From: Aurantiacibacter poecillastricola
GTDB taxonomy: Bacteria > Pseudomonadota > Alphaproteobacteria > Sphingomonadales > Sphingomonadaceae
Assembly: GCF_030730945.1 (NCBI RefSeq)
Contig: NZ_JAVAMS010000002.1
Coordinates: 1,054,001 to 1,118,000, forward strand
DNA length: 64,000 nt
Direction: 5' to 3'
The notes under the pieces were generated by a model. The model was not told where the DNA came from. It saw only the letters and a program-made list of their open reading frames with translations, and did not search any database. Below are positions 44,879 through 53,609 of this stretch, one piece after another; position 1 is the first letter of the stretch; each line of letters begins with the position of its first letter. Made by a program: the position numbers and the translations under genes.

Positions 44879-45628
44879 ATGACGACCCGAACAGCGGCGG
44901 TCTACCGTATGGTCATGGAGGACCATGTCTGTCCCTATGGCATCAAGACGGTCGATCTCCTCACACGGCAAGGCTTCGAGGTCGAGGATCATCACCTGAC
45001 CAGCAGGGAGGAAAGCGACGCATTCAAGGACAAGCACAACGTCGAGACCACCCCGCAGACCTTTATCGAAGACAAGCGCATTGGCGGCTATGACGATGTC
45101 CGCGAGTTCTTCGGCAAGAGCCGTTCGCAGCCAGAGGAAGGCGAGACCAGCTATCAGCCGGTCATTGCGATTTTCGCGGTCGCGCTGCTGCTCGCGCTAG
45201 GGCTGAGCTGGGCGTTTTTTGACGATCTGTTCACCGTCCGGGCCGCGGAATGGTTCGTCAGCCTGTCGATGACCCTGCTCGCCGTCCAGAAGCTTCAGGA
45301 CGTGCGCAGTTTCTCGACAATGTTCCTCAACTACGATCTGCTCGCACGGCGCTGGGTGCCCTATGGCTTCGTCTACCCGTTCGGCGAAGCCGCTGCCGGC
45401 ATTCTGATGACCGCAGGCGCGCTGACCTGGCTCTCGGCCCCGCTGGCATTGTTCATTGGCACCGTCGGCACTGTCAGCGTCTTCAAGGCTGTCTACATCG
45501 ACAAGCGTGAGCTCAAATGCGCTTGCGTCGGTGGGGGCAGCAATGTGCCGCTCGGCTTCGTCTCGCTGACCGAAAATCTGTTCATGATCGGAATGGGTCT
45601 GTGGATGGGCGCGAAGCTTCTCGCATGA
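44879..45628 (+). CDS. Glutaredoxin-like domain fused to MauE/DoxX-like membrane domain
   Basis: Residues 1-80 form a glutaredoxin-like domain with a single-Cys CPYG site (DHVCPYGIKTVDLL) and TTPQTFIEDKRIGGYDDV. Residues 95-249 have four membrane helices of the MauE/DoxX type, ending with a CAC motif (LKCACVGGG). This is a plausible membrane thiol-redox device. The ATG at 44879 has GGAG six bases upstream. Its stop overlaps the channel gene start. Confidence 0.8.
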   Translation: MTTRTAAVYRMVMEDHVCPYGIKTVDLLTRQGFEVEDHHLTSREESDAFKDKHNVETTPQTFIEDKRIGGYDDVREFFGKSRSQPEEGETSYQPVIAIFAVALLLALGLSWAFFDDLFTVRAAEWFVSLSMTLLAVQKLQDVRSFSTMFLNYDLLARRWVPYGFVYPFGEAAAGILMTAGALTWLSAPLALFIGTVGTVSVFKAVYIDKRELKCACVGGGSNVPLGFVSLTENLFMIGMGLWMGAKLLA

Positions 45629-46038
45629 TCACCGCGCTCCTTCTCGCCGTCTTTCTGTTCCTTGCAGCCGTCGCTTCCCACCTTGCCATTCTGGGTGTCG
45701 GCCACCGGCTTCTCGATCGCCGCCGCGATACGCTGGGAAAGCTTGCAGTCTCGCTACTCGTGCTCGCGTCGCATTTCCTGGTCGCGATCCTTTTTGCCGC
45801 AGGTTTCTGGCTGGGCGCGCAATGGGGCCTGGGAGGGTTCGACAAGGCGCCTTCCATGGACTGGATGGACTACTTCTATTTCTCGCTCATCAACGTGACC
45901 ACACTGGGCCTGGGCGACATCTACCCGACCGAGCACCTGCGCGTCATTGCCGGCGTCGAAGCCTTGACCGGCTTCGCGCTCATCAGCTGCTCGGCACAAT
46001 TGTTCTGGACCATGATGAAGGAAGGAGAAAACGCATGA
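45625..46038 (+). CDS. Two-TM potassium-channel-like protein
   Basis: The 137-residue product has membrane helices at the start (ALLLAVFLFLAAVASHLAIL) and centre, then a pore region with selectivity-filter-like TTLGLGD in INVTTLGLGDIYP, and a last helix. It lacks the usual Tyr of TVGYGD and any cytoplasmic regulatory domain. It matches the Ion_trans_2 pattern. Overlaps of four bases at both ends show tight coupling with the glutaredoxin-MauE and DUF305 genes. Confidence 0.75.
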   Translation: MITALLLAVFLFLAAVASHLAILGVGHRLLDRRRDTLGKLAVSLLVLASHFLVAILFAAGFWLGAQWGLGGFDKAPSMDWMDYFYFSLINVTTLGLGDIYPTEHLRVIAGVEALTGFALISCSAQLFWTMMKEGENA

Positions 46039-46562
46039 CTGAAAGCACATCCCACTCGGATAAGGGAGGGGGCGGCAACTACTGGCGATTCATGGCCATG
46101 GTATCGACCTCGACCGTGATCATGTTCTTCCTGATGTACGCCAACAGCTTCGACATGGACGACGTGTTCTGGAGCGAGACGCGCTTCTGGATGATGTTCG
46201 TCATGGGCGCGATGATGATGGTGGTCATGCTTCTCTTCATGTGGGGCATGTACAAGGACCGGACCAAGAACTTCATCATCCTGGGTGTCGGAGCCCTCGT
46301 ATTCGCACTCGCGCTATGGCTCGTACGCAGCCAGACCACGGTCGACGACACCGAATACATGGCCGCGATGATCCCGCACCACTCGATCGCGATCATGACC
46401 AGCGAGAGGGCGAGCCTGAAGGATCCGCGGGTTCGCGAACTTGCGCAGGCCATCATCGTCGCGCAGCGGCGTGAGATCGCCGAGATGAAATATCTCATCG
46501 AGGACATTGAGGAGCACGGTCCACGCACCGAAGAACGCCTGCCCGAGGAGATGCAGCCATGA
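46035..46562 (+). CDS. DUF305 membrane protein
   Basis: Three membrane helices (STVIMFFLMYANSF, MMFVMGAMMMVVMLLFMWGM, FIILGVGALVFALALWLV) precede a DUF305 ferritin-like helical domain with the hallmark MIPHHSIAIMTSERA and IVAQRREIAEMKYL. DUF305 proteins are frequent in copper-resistance loci and probably bind metal through the His pair and Met residues. A GGAGAAA ribosome-binding site lies just upstream of the ATG at 46035. Confidence 0.88.
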   Translation: MTESTSHSDKGGGGNYWRFMAMVSTSTVIMFFLMYANSFDMDDVFWSETRFWMMFVMGAMMMVVMLLFMWGMYKDRTKNFIILGVGALVFALALWLVRSQTTVDDTEYMAAMIPHHSIAIMTSERASLKDPRVRELAQAIIVAQRREIAEMKYLIEDIEEHGPRTEERLPEEMQP

Positions 46563-47048
46563 ACAAGATAGCTTTCACGGCGCTCATCGCGCTGCCGCTT
46601 GCCGCCTGCAATTCGAACACCGCTCCGGGCAACGACCGCGAAGCCCAGCTCGACCCGCCTGCCACTGCCGCGCCGATCGAGGACGCGGCCAGTGCACTGG
46701 CAAATGTTGACCCGGGCCTCATGCTTCCCGGGACCATGAATGACGCGGACCTTGCTGCTCTGGGCGCAGGACAGGCCTGCCAGTTCCGCCTGACCGAAGT
46801 GGCCTTTCCCTCGTTTGTCTATGACGGTGACGGGGGCGGAGCGATCAAGATCAATGGCAAATTGATCCCCGTGACCGCCGATGGCCCTGGCAGCTATGCG
46901 AACGGCGAGCTTCGGATCAAAACCCGCATGCTGGATGATGAAGGCGATGCGGGCCTGCAAATGCAGGAGATGATCGTGGCAGCACCAAGAGCCAAGGATG
47001 AGTTCGGCTTTTTGGGGTTATACCACCTGTCCGGCCGACGGAGCCTGA
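46559..47048 (+). pseudogene. Lipoprotein gene with an apparent +1 frameshift
   Basis: The reading begins with a lipoprotein signal (LIALPLAACNS) and continues in frame to about 47008. It then runs through a T5-G4 run (47009-47017) into unrelated-looking codons that fuse it to the next gene. Skipping one T at that run restores a sensible end, FGFWGYTTCPADGA, with a stop at 47046-47048. So one base appears to be inserted, by mutation or sequencing error. The product is otherwise a small exported protein of unknown family (ACQFRLTEVAFPSFVYDG). It is last of the permease operon and overlaps the DUF305 gene by four bases. Confidence 0.65.
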
Positions 47049-47140
47049 TACTGGCAGGGCGCATGGGCGGGCCGTCGGCTAACCCATGCGCCCGCGCCTC
47101 CGCCCTTCGTCGCCCTCACCATTTTTACAGGAACAAGCAG

Positions 47141-47845
47141 ATGACCGATACGAGGCCCATCGCTGTCTTCGGCGCAGGCGGGAAGACCGGCACCGAGCTC
47201 TTGAGGCGTGCCATTGCCCGAGACATACCGATCCGCGCCTTTGAACACACCGTGCCTGGGCCAGGCGAGCGGGTGGGCGACTTCGAATATATCGAATGCG
47301 ATGTGCTGTCGGATAATTTCGCGGGCGATCTCGATGGCTGCCGCGCGGTTATCTCGACCCTCGGTGTCGCTTTCGGTCCGGGCAATGCGATCGATCCACC
47401 GCCGCTCTATACCGATGGCACGCGCAACCTGCTCGAGGCGATGGCACAAGCGAAGATCGACCGCATTGCCGTAATCTCCGCTGCCTTCGTCGAACATCAG
47501 TCGAGCGTCCCGGCCTGGTTTGAACTCACTGCCAAGCCTGCATTGTTCAATATACTCGAGCAGATGCGCTCCATGGAAGTGATGCTCAGCGACGCCCAAG
47601 GTATTAAATGGACGGCCGCACGGCCGGGCTGGCTGCTGGATGAGCCTTACACTGGCGACGCCGTGATTACGGACGAGCGGCTGGCGGAAGGCTGTTTCCG
47701 GTGCCGTCATGCTGATCTCGCGGCGAGCCTGCTTGAATTCGTGTGCGAAGACACCTGGATCAACGCAAAGCCTGCCATCGGCAGGCCCGAAGCCGAACGT
47801 TTCGAAAGTCCTGGTGCCATCAAGGCCGAACTCGGTATCGATTGA
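47141..47845 (+). CDS. NAD(P)-binding oxidoreductase, SDR-like (NmrA/NAD(P)H-binding)
   Basis: The product has an N-terminal Rossmann motif, IAVFGAGGKTGTELL, then AVISTLGVAFGPGNA and DGTRNLLEAMAQAKIDRIAVISAAFV. Such proteins act as atypical short-chain dehydrogenase/reductases or NADPH sensors; the substrate is unknown. The true start is the ATG at 47141 with AGGA upstream. The continuous frame from 46559 is an artefact of the upstream frameshift. Confidence 0.8.
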   Translation: MTDTRPIAVFGAGGKTGTELLRRAIARDIPIRAFEHTVPGPGERVGDFEYIECDVLSDNFAGDLDGCRAVISTLGVAFGPGNAIDPPPLYTDGTRNLLEAMAQAKIDRIAVISAAFVEHQSSVPAWFELTAKPALFNILEQMRSMEVMLSDAQGIKWTAARPGWLLDEPYTGDAVITDERLAEGCFRCRHADLAASLLEFVCEDTWINAKPAIGRPEAERFESPGAIKAELGID

Positions 47846-47866
47846 GCGTCGTATCATTTATCGTTC

Positions 47867-47888
47867 TGTAACAAGCCCGAACGTTACA
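47867..47888. promoter_or_regulatory. Inverted repeat TGTAAC-N10-GTTACA, candidate operator
   Basis: The arms are 47867-47872 and 47883-47888. The repeat lies 30 bases upstream of the persulfide-dioxygenase-like gene, whose promoter must be close by. A dimeric repressor or an FNR-like regulator could bind it. Confidence 0.45.
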
Positions 47889-47917
47889 AGTTTTGAGCAA
47901 CAGACAAGGAAAATTGT

Positions 47918-49270
47918 ATGTTTCTGGAGAAGATCAAAACCCCTGGCCTCTCGCACCTTTCCTACATCATCGGTTCGGGCGGACAGGCAGCGGTCATCGA
48001 TCCGCGCCGGGACTTCGAGGTCTATGTCGAAAGGGCCCGGGCTGAAGGGCTGGAGATAACGCATATCTTCGAAACCCATCGCAATGAGGATCTGCTCAGC
48101 GGCTCGCCGATCCTTGCGGACTTGACTGGTGCGACGGTTCACCACGGTCCCAATCCGGCCGGAAACGTGGCCTTCGCCAACACTACGCGCGAAGGCGATT
48201 GTTTCGAGCTGGGTCAATTGAAGATCGAAGTGCTTGAAACACCTGGACACACCGACGATCATCTCGCTTTCGTCATCCATGACAGCGAATATTCCGAGGG
48301 ACCGGTCGGCGTCTTTACCGGCGATGCCTTGTTCGTCGGCGATGTCGGACGCACCGATTTCTATCCCGAGCGCAAGGAAGAAGTCGCGGGCCTTCTTTTC
48401 GACTCCCTGCAGAAACTTTGCCGCCTCGGCGACCAGGCGATCATCTACCCGGCGCATGGTGCGGGCTCGGTCTGCGGGTCGGGAATGGCGGACCGGGAAT
48501 TCTCGACAATCGGCCACGAGCGGCGCAACAACCCGCGCCTGCGCATCTCCGACCGCGATGAGTTCATCAAGGCGAAGGTAGCAGAACACCACTACCAACC
48601 TCCCTATTTCCGGCTGATGGAACGGCTTAACCTCGAAGGGGCCGATGCCGCGCCGCGGATTATGCGGCCAAGGCGTCTGGGGCTGGACGACCTTCGCGAG
48701 AGCGGCGCCGATCACCTGGTCGATGTGCGCGAGCCGCTCGCCTATGCCGCCGGTCATATGCCGGGTGCCATGTGCCTTCCGGTGGGAATGATACCGGCCT
48801 TTGCCGGATGGTTCCTCGGTGAAGGCGACAGGATTGCCCTCGTCGCTTCCGAGGAAGACCAGCTAGCCCACGCCATGGCCCATCTGGTGCGCATCGGTCT
48901 CGATAATGTTGTCGGCGGCTATGTCGGCGTGGTTCCAGCCGCTGCTCAGGGCAAAGCGATGCGCAGCATTCCCATGATTGGCACCGAGGAAGTCGCGCGC
49001 AGGCTCGATCAAGACAGCTGCGAATGGACTTTGCTCGACGTGCGCGACGCGGACGAACGACAAGATGCAAGCATCGACGGGTCAGAGCATATCTATGTTG
49101 GCGAGCTCAACAAGCGATGGAAAGAGCTCGACCGCGACCGCCACTACACGCTGATGTGCGCGAGCGGCATGCGGGCGAGCGTTGCGGCAGGCTGGCTCGC
49201 AAGCCAGGGCTTCAAGCGCCTCGACATCTATCTCGGTTCCATGGGCGCTTGGAAAAACGCGCATGGCTGA
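47918..49270 (+). CDS. Persulfide dioxygenase-like MBL protein with two rhodanese domains
   Basis: Residues 1-250 form a metallo-beta-lactamase fold. The canonical HxHxDH is changed to HRNEDL, but the three iron ligands expected for ETHE1-type persulfide dioxygenases remain (His54, His111 in TPGHTDDH, Asp136 in FTGDALFVGD), as does PAHGAGS. The first rhodanese domain (LVDVREPLAYAAGHMPGA) lacks an active Cys. The second has MCASGMRAS. The role is oxidation of glutathione persulfide or handling of sulfane sulfur. An inverted repeat precedes it. Confidence 0.88.
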   Translation: MFLEKIKTPGLSHLSYIIGSGGQAAVIDPRRDFEVYVERARAEGLEITHIFETHRNEDLLSGSPILADLTGATVHHGPNPAGNVAFANTTREGDCFELGQLKIEVLETPGHTDDHLAFVIHDSEYSEGPVGVFTGDALFVGDVGRTDFYPERKEEVAGLLFDSLQKLCRLGDQAIIYPAHGAGSVCGSGMADREFSTIGHERRNNPRLRISDRDEFIKAKVAEHHYQPPYFRLMERLNLEGADAAPRIMRPRRLGLDDLRESGADHLVDVREPLAYAAGHMPGAMCLPVGMIPAFAGWFLGEGDRIALVASEEDQLAHAMAHLVRIGLDNVVGGYVGVVPAAAQGKAMRSIPMIGTEEVARRLDQDSCEWTLLDVRDADERQDASIDGSEHIYVGELNKRWKELDRDRHYTLMCASGMRASVAAGWLASQGFKRLDIYLGSMGAWKNAHG

Positions 49271-49281
49271 AGTTTGGCCTG

Positions 49282-51612
49282 TCAGACTTCGAGGCGCAGA
49301 CCCCGCAGCCGCAGCGCATTGCCTATCACCGATACGGAAGAGAGGCTCATGGCTGCGGCCGCAATCATCGGGCTGAGCAGCACTCCGAAGAAGGGATACA
49401 GCACGCCTGCCGCGACCGGAATGCCGAGTGTGTTGTAAGCGAAGGCGAAAAACAGGTTCTGCCGGATGTTGCGCATCGTCCCACGCGACAGCACGATGGC
49501 CTGCACCACTCCTGTCAGGTCGCCGCGAACCAGCGTCACGCCTGCGCTTTCGATTGCGACATCGGTGCCGGTGCCCATCGCAATACCAACATCGGCGGCA
49601 GCCAGCGCAGGAGCATCGTTGATCCCGTCCCCGGCCATGCCGACCCGGCGACCTTGCGCTTTCAGCTCTTCGATCTTGCGGTGCTTGTCTTCGGGCGAGA
49701 CATTCGCATGCACTTCGTCGATTCCCATTTCACGGGCGACCGCTTCGGCAGTGCCGCGGCTGTCGCCCGTGAGCATAACGACCCGGATGTCGCGCTTATG
49801 CAGCGCCGCAATGACCGCTGCACTGGTAGGCTTGATCGGATCGGCCACCGCGATGAGCCCTGCCGGACGGCCATCGAATGCCACGAACATCACTGTTTGA
49901 CCCTGCCTGCGGCCACTTTCGGCCGTGCCGAGCCAGGCCTCGTCATCGATCCCGACGCGCCGCATCATCTTCTCATTGCCGATCGCAACCCGGCGGCCCT
50001 GGACATTGGCTTCAACACCTTCCCCGGTCGTCGAAGCGAGATCCGTGGCATTGGCGGGCGAGACCCCGCGCGTCCGCGCACCTTCGACGATGGCGTGGGC
50101 CAGCGGATGTTCGCTCCCCATTTCGACGCCTGCAACCGCAGCCAGGAAATCGGCTTCGTCGATTCCTTCTGCTGGCGTCACCGCCACCAGATCGGGCTTG
50201 CCCATCGTCAACGTGCCGGTCTTGTCGACCACTAGCGTATCGATCTTCTCGAGTGTCTCCAGCGCCTCGGCATTGCGGATCAGGATGCCATGCTGGGCAC
50301 CCTTGCCCGTGCCGGTCATGATCGACATCGGCGTAGCGAGACCAAGCGCGCAGGGACAAGCGATGATCAGGACCGCAATGGCATTGACCAGCGCATAGGC
50401 AAGCGCAGGTGCGGGACCCCAGATTCCCCAGACCACGAAGGTGGCGATGGCTATCACCACCACCGCAGGCACAAACCAGCCCGCCACCTGATCCGCCAGT
50501 CGCTGGATCGGTGCGCGGCTGCGCTGCGCCTCGGCCACCATCTGGACGATCTTGGACAGCATCGTGTCCTTGCCCACGCCGGTTGCGCGCATAATGAACC
50601 CACCAGTCTGGTTGACTGTGCCGCCGATGACTGTGTCGCCAGCCTGTTTGGCGACCGGAAGCGGTTCGCCGCTGATCATGGATTCATCGATCGCGCTCGA
50701 TCCCTCCTCGATTTCTCCATCGACCGGAACCTTATCGCCGGGGCGGACGCGCAGACGATCGCCTGTGGCCAGCTGGTCGAGCGGCACCTCGCGCTCATCG
50801 CCGGAGCCGAAGATCTTGACCGCGCTGGGCGGTGCCAGCTCGAGCAATGCGCGCAAGGCGCTCGAGGTCGAGCCCCTGGCCTTGAGCTCGAGGACCTGTC
50901 CGAGCAGGACAAGCGTGGTTATGACCGCTGCCGCCTCGAAATAGACCCCGACCCGTCCCGAATGGTCGCGGAACGCTGCAGGGAACAGATCGGGCGCGAC
51001 CGTCGCCACCACGCTGAACAGATAGGCGATGGCAACGCCAAACCCGATCAGCGTGAACATGTTGAGATTGCGCGTCTTGAGCGACTGGATGGCCCGAACG
51101 AAGAACGGCCAGGCTCCCCAAAGAACAACCGGTGTGGCAAGGGCAAACTGCGCCCATTGCGCCCAGGCAGGTTCGATCAGCCCGTCGAAACTGAGCCCCG
51201 GTGCCATGTCGCTCATCGCGTAGACGAACAGCGGCAGCGTAAGCAGTGCGCTCCACCAGAACCTACGCCGCATGTCGACCAGTTCGGGGTCGGGGCCATC
51301 GCCCAGCGAAACCGTTTCCGGTTCGAGCGCCATGCCGCAAATCGGGCATGAACCTGGCCCGGGCTGGCGGATTTCAGGGTGCATCGGGCAGGTGTAGATC
51401 GTGCCTTCGGGCACATCCTCGACCGCGTCGAGATGCGCGCCCGAGAGATAGAGCTCGGGATCGGTGACGAACTTGTCGTGACAGCGCGGCGAACAGAAAT
51501 AGTGTTTCGCGCCATCATGCGTCGCGATATGCTGAGCCCCGTCGATTGCAACGCTCATGCCGCAAACCGGGTCGATCGCAGTACCCTCGATTACGCTCTC
51601 GTTCTTGCTCAT
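49282..51612 (-). CDS. Copper/silver-exporting P1B-type ATPase
   Basis: The inner-membrane exporter of Cu(I)/Ag(I) has an N-terminal YHS domain ([18 protein letters not shown]) and a heavy-metal-binding domain ([22 protein letters not shown]), instead of the more usual CXXC ferredoxin-like domains. The core has ACPCALG (CPC), [10 protein letters not shown] with the phosphorylated Asp, SEHPLAHAI and GDGINDAPA. The order suits SilP/CopP-type pumps. It is last in the cus operon, 12 bases after the oxidase gene. Confidence 0.94.
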   Translation of the reverse strand: MSKNESVIEGTAIDPVCGMSVAIDGAQHIATHDGAKHYFCSPRCHDKFVTDPELYLSGAHLDAVEDVPEGTIYTCPMHPEIRQPGPGSCPICGMALEPETVSLGDGPDPELVDMRRRFWWSALLTLPLFVYAMSDMAPGLSFDGLIEPAWAQWAQFALATPVVLWGAWPFFVRAIQSLKTRNLNMFTLIGFGVAIAYLFSVVATVAPDLFPAAFRDHSGRVGVYFEAAAVITTLVLLGQVLELKARGSTSSALRALLELAPPSAVKIFGSGDEREVPLDQLATGDRLRVRPGDKVPVDGEIEEGSSAIDESMISGEPLPVAKQAGDTVIGGTVNQTGGFIMRATGVGKDTMLSKIVQMVAEAQRSRAPIQRLADQVAGWFVPAVVVIAIATFVVWGIWGPAPALAYALVNAIAVLIIACPCALGLATPMSIMTGTGKGAQHGILIRNAEALETLEKIDTLVVDKTGTLTMGKPDLVAVTPAEGIDEADFLAAVAGVEMGSEHPLAHAIVEGARTRGVSPANATDLASTTGEGVEANVQGRRVAIGNEKMMRRVGIDDEAWLGTAESGRRQGQTVMFVAFDGRPAGLIAVADPIKPTSAAVIAALHKRDIRVVMLTGDSRGTAEAVAREMGIDEVHANVSPEDKHRKIEELKAQGRRVGMAGDGINDAPALAAADVGIAMGTGTDVAIESAGVTLVRGDLTGVVQAIVLSRGTMRNIRQNLFFAFAYNTLGIPVAAGVLYPFFGVLLSPMIAAAAMSLSSVSVIGNALRLRGLRLEV

Positions 51613-51624
51613 CGCCTGTCCTTC

Positions 51625-53169
51625 CTAGCTCTTCACGACTACGAACTGCCCCATCATGCCTGCATCCTCGTGTTCGAGAATGTGGCAGTGATACATGTAG
51701 GGCAGGTCTGGGTCGGTGTGTTCTTCAAAACGCAGGAGAAGGCGTACCTGCTCGCGCGGGTTGACGATCACGGTATCCTTCAAACTGGTTTCCAATGGTG
51801 GGGGCGCTCGGCCATCGCGGTCGATCACACGAAACTGGACGTTATGGATATGAAACGGGTGGGCCATCATGGAAGCGTTGGCGATCTCCCAGATTTCCCA
51901 TTGGCCGACGGGCACACGTTCGTTGATCACATCCATGTCCATCGCCGCACCGTTAATGGACATTCCGCCGCCCATCATGCCCATGTCGAGAACGAAACGC
52001 CGGGTTCGGACGGCTGACGACAGGTCGGGTGGAGCAAGCGATGCCAGTTGTGTCGGCACCCTGATGCGCTGGGCCGAACTTGCCGGCCTGATATCGAGGA
52101 TTTGAAACACGTCTGCGGAAGCATTGCCGCTATCGCCGCGCCCCGTCATCCCGCCGCCCATCATTCCGCGTCCGCCCATCATGTCCATGGCGTTTTCGGG
52201 ACTGCTGGCAAGAAGGCGAAGCGGGCGTCCTTCCGAGAGATCGATAATTACCTGCGCGCGCTCCCCCGGGGCGAGCCTGACCGAGCGGACGATGTGCGGA
52301 CGATCGAGCAAGCCGCCATCGCTCGCGATCAGTTGCATCGAACGATCACCTTCGAGCGAAAGATCGTAAAGGCGGGCGTTCGATCCATTGAGGATGCGCA
52401 GCCGCAATTGGCCTGTCTGTGCGTCGAACACAGCGTTTTCAGTGCCGTTGACGAATATCCGGCTCCCGCGCACGCCCATCATCCGCGTGTGCATGCTCAG
52501 CGGGTACACCAAGCGGCCGGATCCATCGATGACGCGGTCCTGCACGATCAGCGGAATGTCGTCGACGCCATAGTCGCTCGGCAAGTCGAGGCGCTCTTCC
52601 TCGTCATCGCGAACAAAAATCGGCGCGGCAAGCCCGGCATAGACCTGCGGCCCGGCTTCGCGTTCCAAATGCGAATGACACCAGTAGAGCGAAGCCCGCT
52701 GGCGAACTTCGAAAGAGGGGCTCCAGCGTTCGCCGGGACGGATCAACTGATGCGGTCCGCCATCGGCTGCGGCAGGAAGTTCGAAACCATGCCAATGGAC
52801 CGTAGCGCCTTCGGCCAGCTTGTTGTCGATATGAAACTGCACCCACTCGCCCCGGCGCATTTCAAGCGTCGGTCCCAGATAGGGTGCGTCGATGCCGATG
52901 GTGGGCGAAGCAACACCGGGGACGAATTCCTTCTGGCCCGGTGTCAAAGACAGGCGGAAAACCCGTGCGCCCTGCTCAATCTCGCCACGCTGCAAGGGCG
53001 GTATAGCGAGCGGATTGGACCCTGGAGTGCTGTCCAGCATCGATGCGTCTTGCGCCTTGCATCCCGCAAGCGGGAACGCGGCAAAGCCTGCAGCAGCAAA
53101 ACCAGCGCTTTTGATCAGTGTGCGGCGGTCCACGGGGAATGCCTGGGTGATGCGCGGTATCCGGATCAT
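51625..53169 (-). CDS. Tat-exported multicopper oxidase (CueO-like)
   Basis: The precursor has a Tat signal (DRRTLIKSAGFAAAGFAAF) ending in a lipobox-like LAGC. Copper motifs are VHWHGFE, WCHSHLE, HPFHIHNVQF and YHCHILEHEDAGMM. A Met-rich loop (MDMMGGRGMMGGGM) lies between domains, as in CueO-like cuprous oxidases. The start ATG at 53169 has GGAGGA just upstream. The longer frame to 53220 adds a Gly/Arg-rich stretch without a ribosome-binding site. Confidence 0.92.
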   Translation of the reverse strand: MIRIPRITQAFPVDRRTLIKSAGFAAAGFAAFPLAGCKAQDASMLDSTPGSNPLAIPPLQRGEIEQGARVFRLSLTPGQKEFVPGVASPTIGIDAPYLGPTLEMRRGEWVQFHIDNKLAEGATVHWHGFELPAAADGGPHQLIRPGERWSPSFEVRQRASLYWCHSHLEREAGPQVYAGLAAPIFVRDDEEERLDLPSDYGVDDIPLIVQDRVIDGSGRLVYPLSMHTRMMGVRGSRIFVNGTENAVFDAQTGQLRLRILNGSNARLYDLSLEGDRSMQLIASDGGLLDRPHIVRSVRLAPGERAQVIIDLSEGRPLRLLASSPENAMDMMGGRGMMGGGMTGRGDSGNASADVFQILDIRPASSAQRIRVPTQLASLAPPDLSSAVRTRRFVLDMGMMGGGMSINGAAMDMDVINERVPVGQWEIWEIANASMMAHPFHIHNVQFRVIDRDGRAPPPLETSLKDTVIVNPREQVRLLLRFEEHTDPDLPYMYHCHILEHEDAGMMGQFVVVKS

Positions 53170-53225
53170 GCTCCTCCTGTTTCGCGATGGGCGGCACCAG
53201 ATTTGCCTGGCACCACCCAACCGAT

Positions 53226-53609
53226 TTACTCCTTCGTGATCGACGTGATCACACTGCCTTCAGAACCAGTACGAAATTCAAAGGCAATTCCCTCACCGAC
53301 GCTTACTTCGCTGCGCAGTTGCTCATCGGCTTCGAACGCCATGGTCATTGCCGGCCATTCGATTGCGGGAACCGGGCCGTGGTCGACGGTGATCGTACCC
53401 GCTTCGGCGTCGATGGCGGTGACGGTGCCTTGCGCACTCGCGGACTGCATTGCGTTGCCGGTATCCGCCATCGGCATATCCTGGCCGTCCATCATCATTG
53501 CATCTTCAGCCATCGGCATGTCCTCCATCTCGGCAGTGTCCTGGCCAGAATCGCAGGCTGCCAGCGCCAGCGGCGCGGCCAATAGGGTTATGAGGGTTGT
53601 GTGACGCAT
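53226..53609 (-). CDS. cusF: CusF-like periplasmic copper chaperone lipoprotein
   Basis: The 127-residue precursor has a lipoprotein signal ([12 protein letters not shown]), a Met/Asp-rich linker ([14 protein letters not shown]) and the CusF domain ([32 protein letters not shown]). The copper-binding His-Trp-Met-Met set is complete. It feeds Cu(I)/Ag(I) to CusB. Its start overlaps the cusA end by 22 bases. Confidence 0.9.
   Translation of the reverse strand: MRHTTLITLLAAPLALAACDSGQDTAEMEDMPMAEDAMMMDGQDMPMADTGNAMQSASAQGTVTAIDAEAGTITVDHGPVPAIEWPAMTMAFEADEQLRSEVSVGEGIAFEFRTGSEGSVITSITKE

Noticed and set aside
46559..47845. A single 428-residue fusion of lipoprotein and oxidoreductase
   Set aside because: The join is explained by a one-base shift at a homopolymer, and each part has its own start or natural stop.
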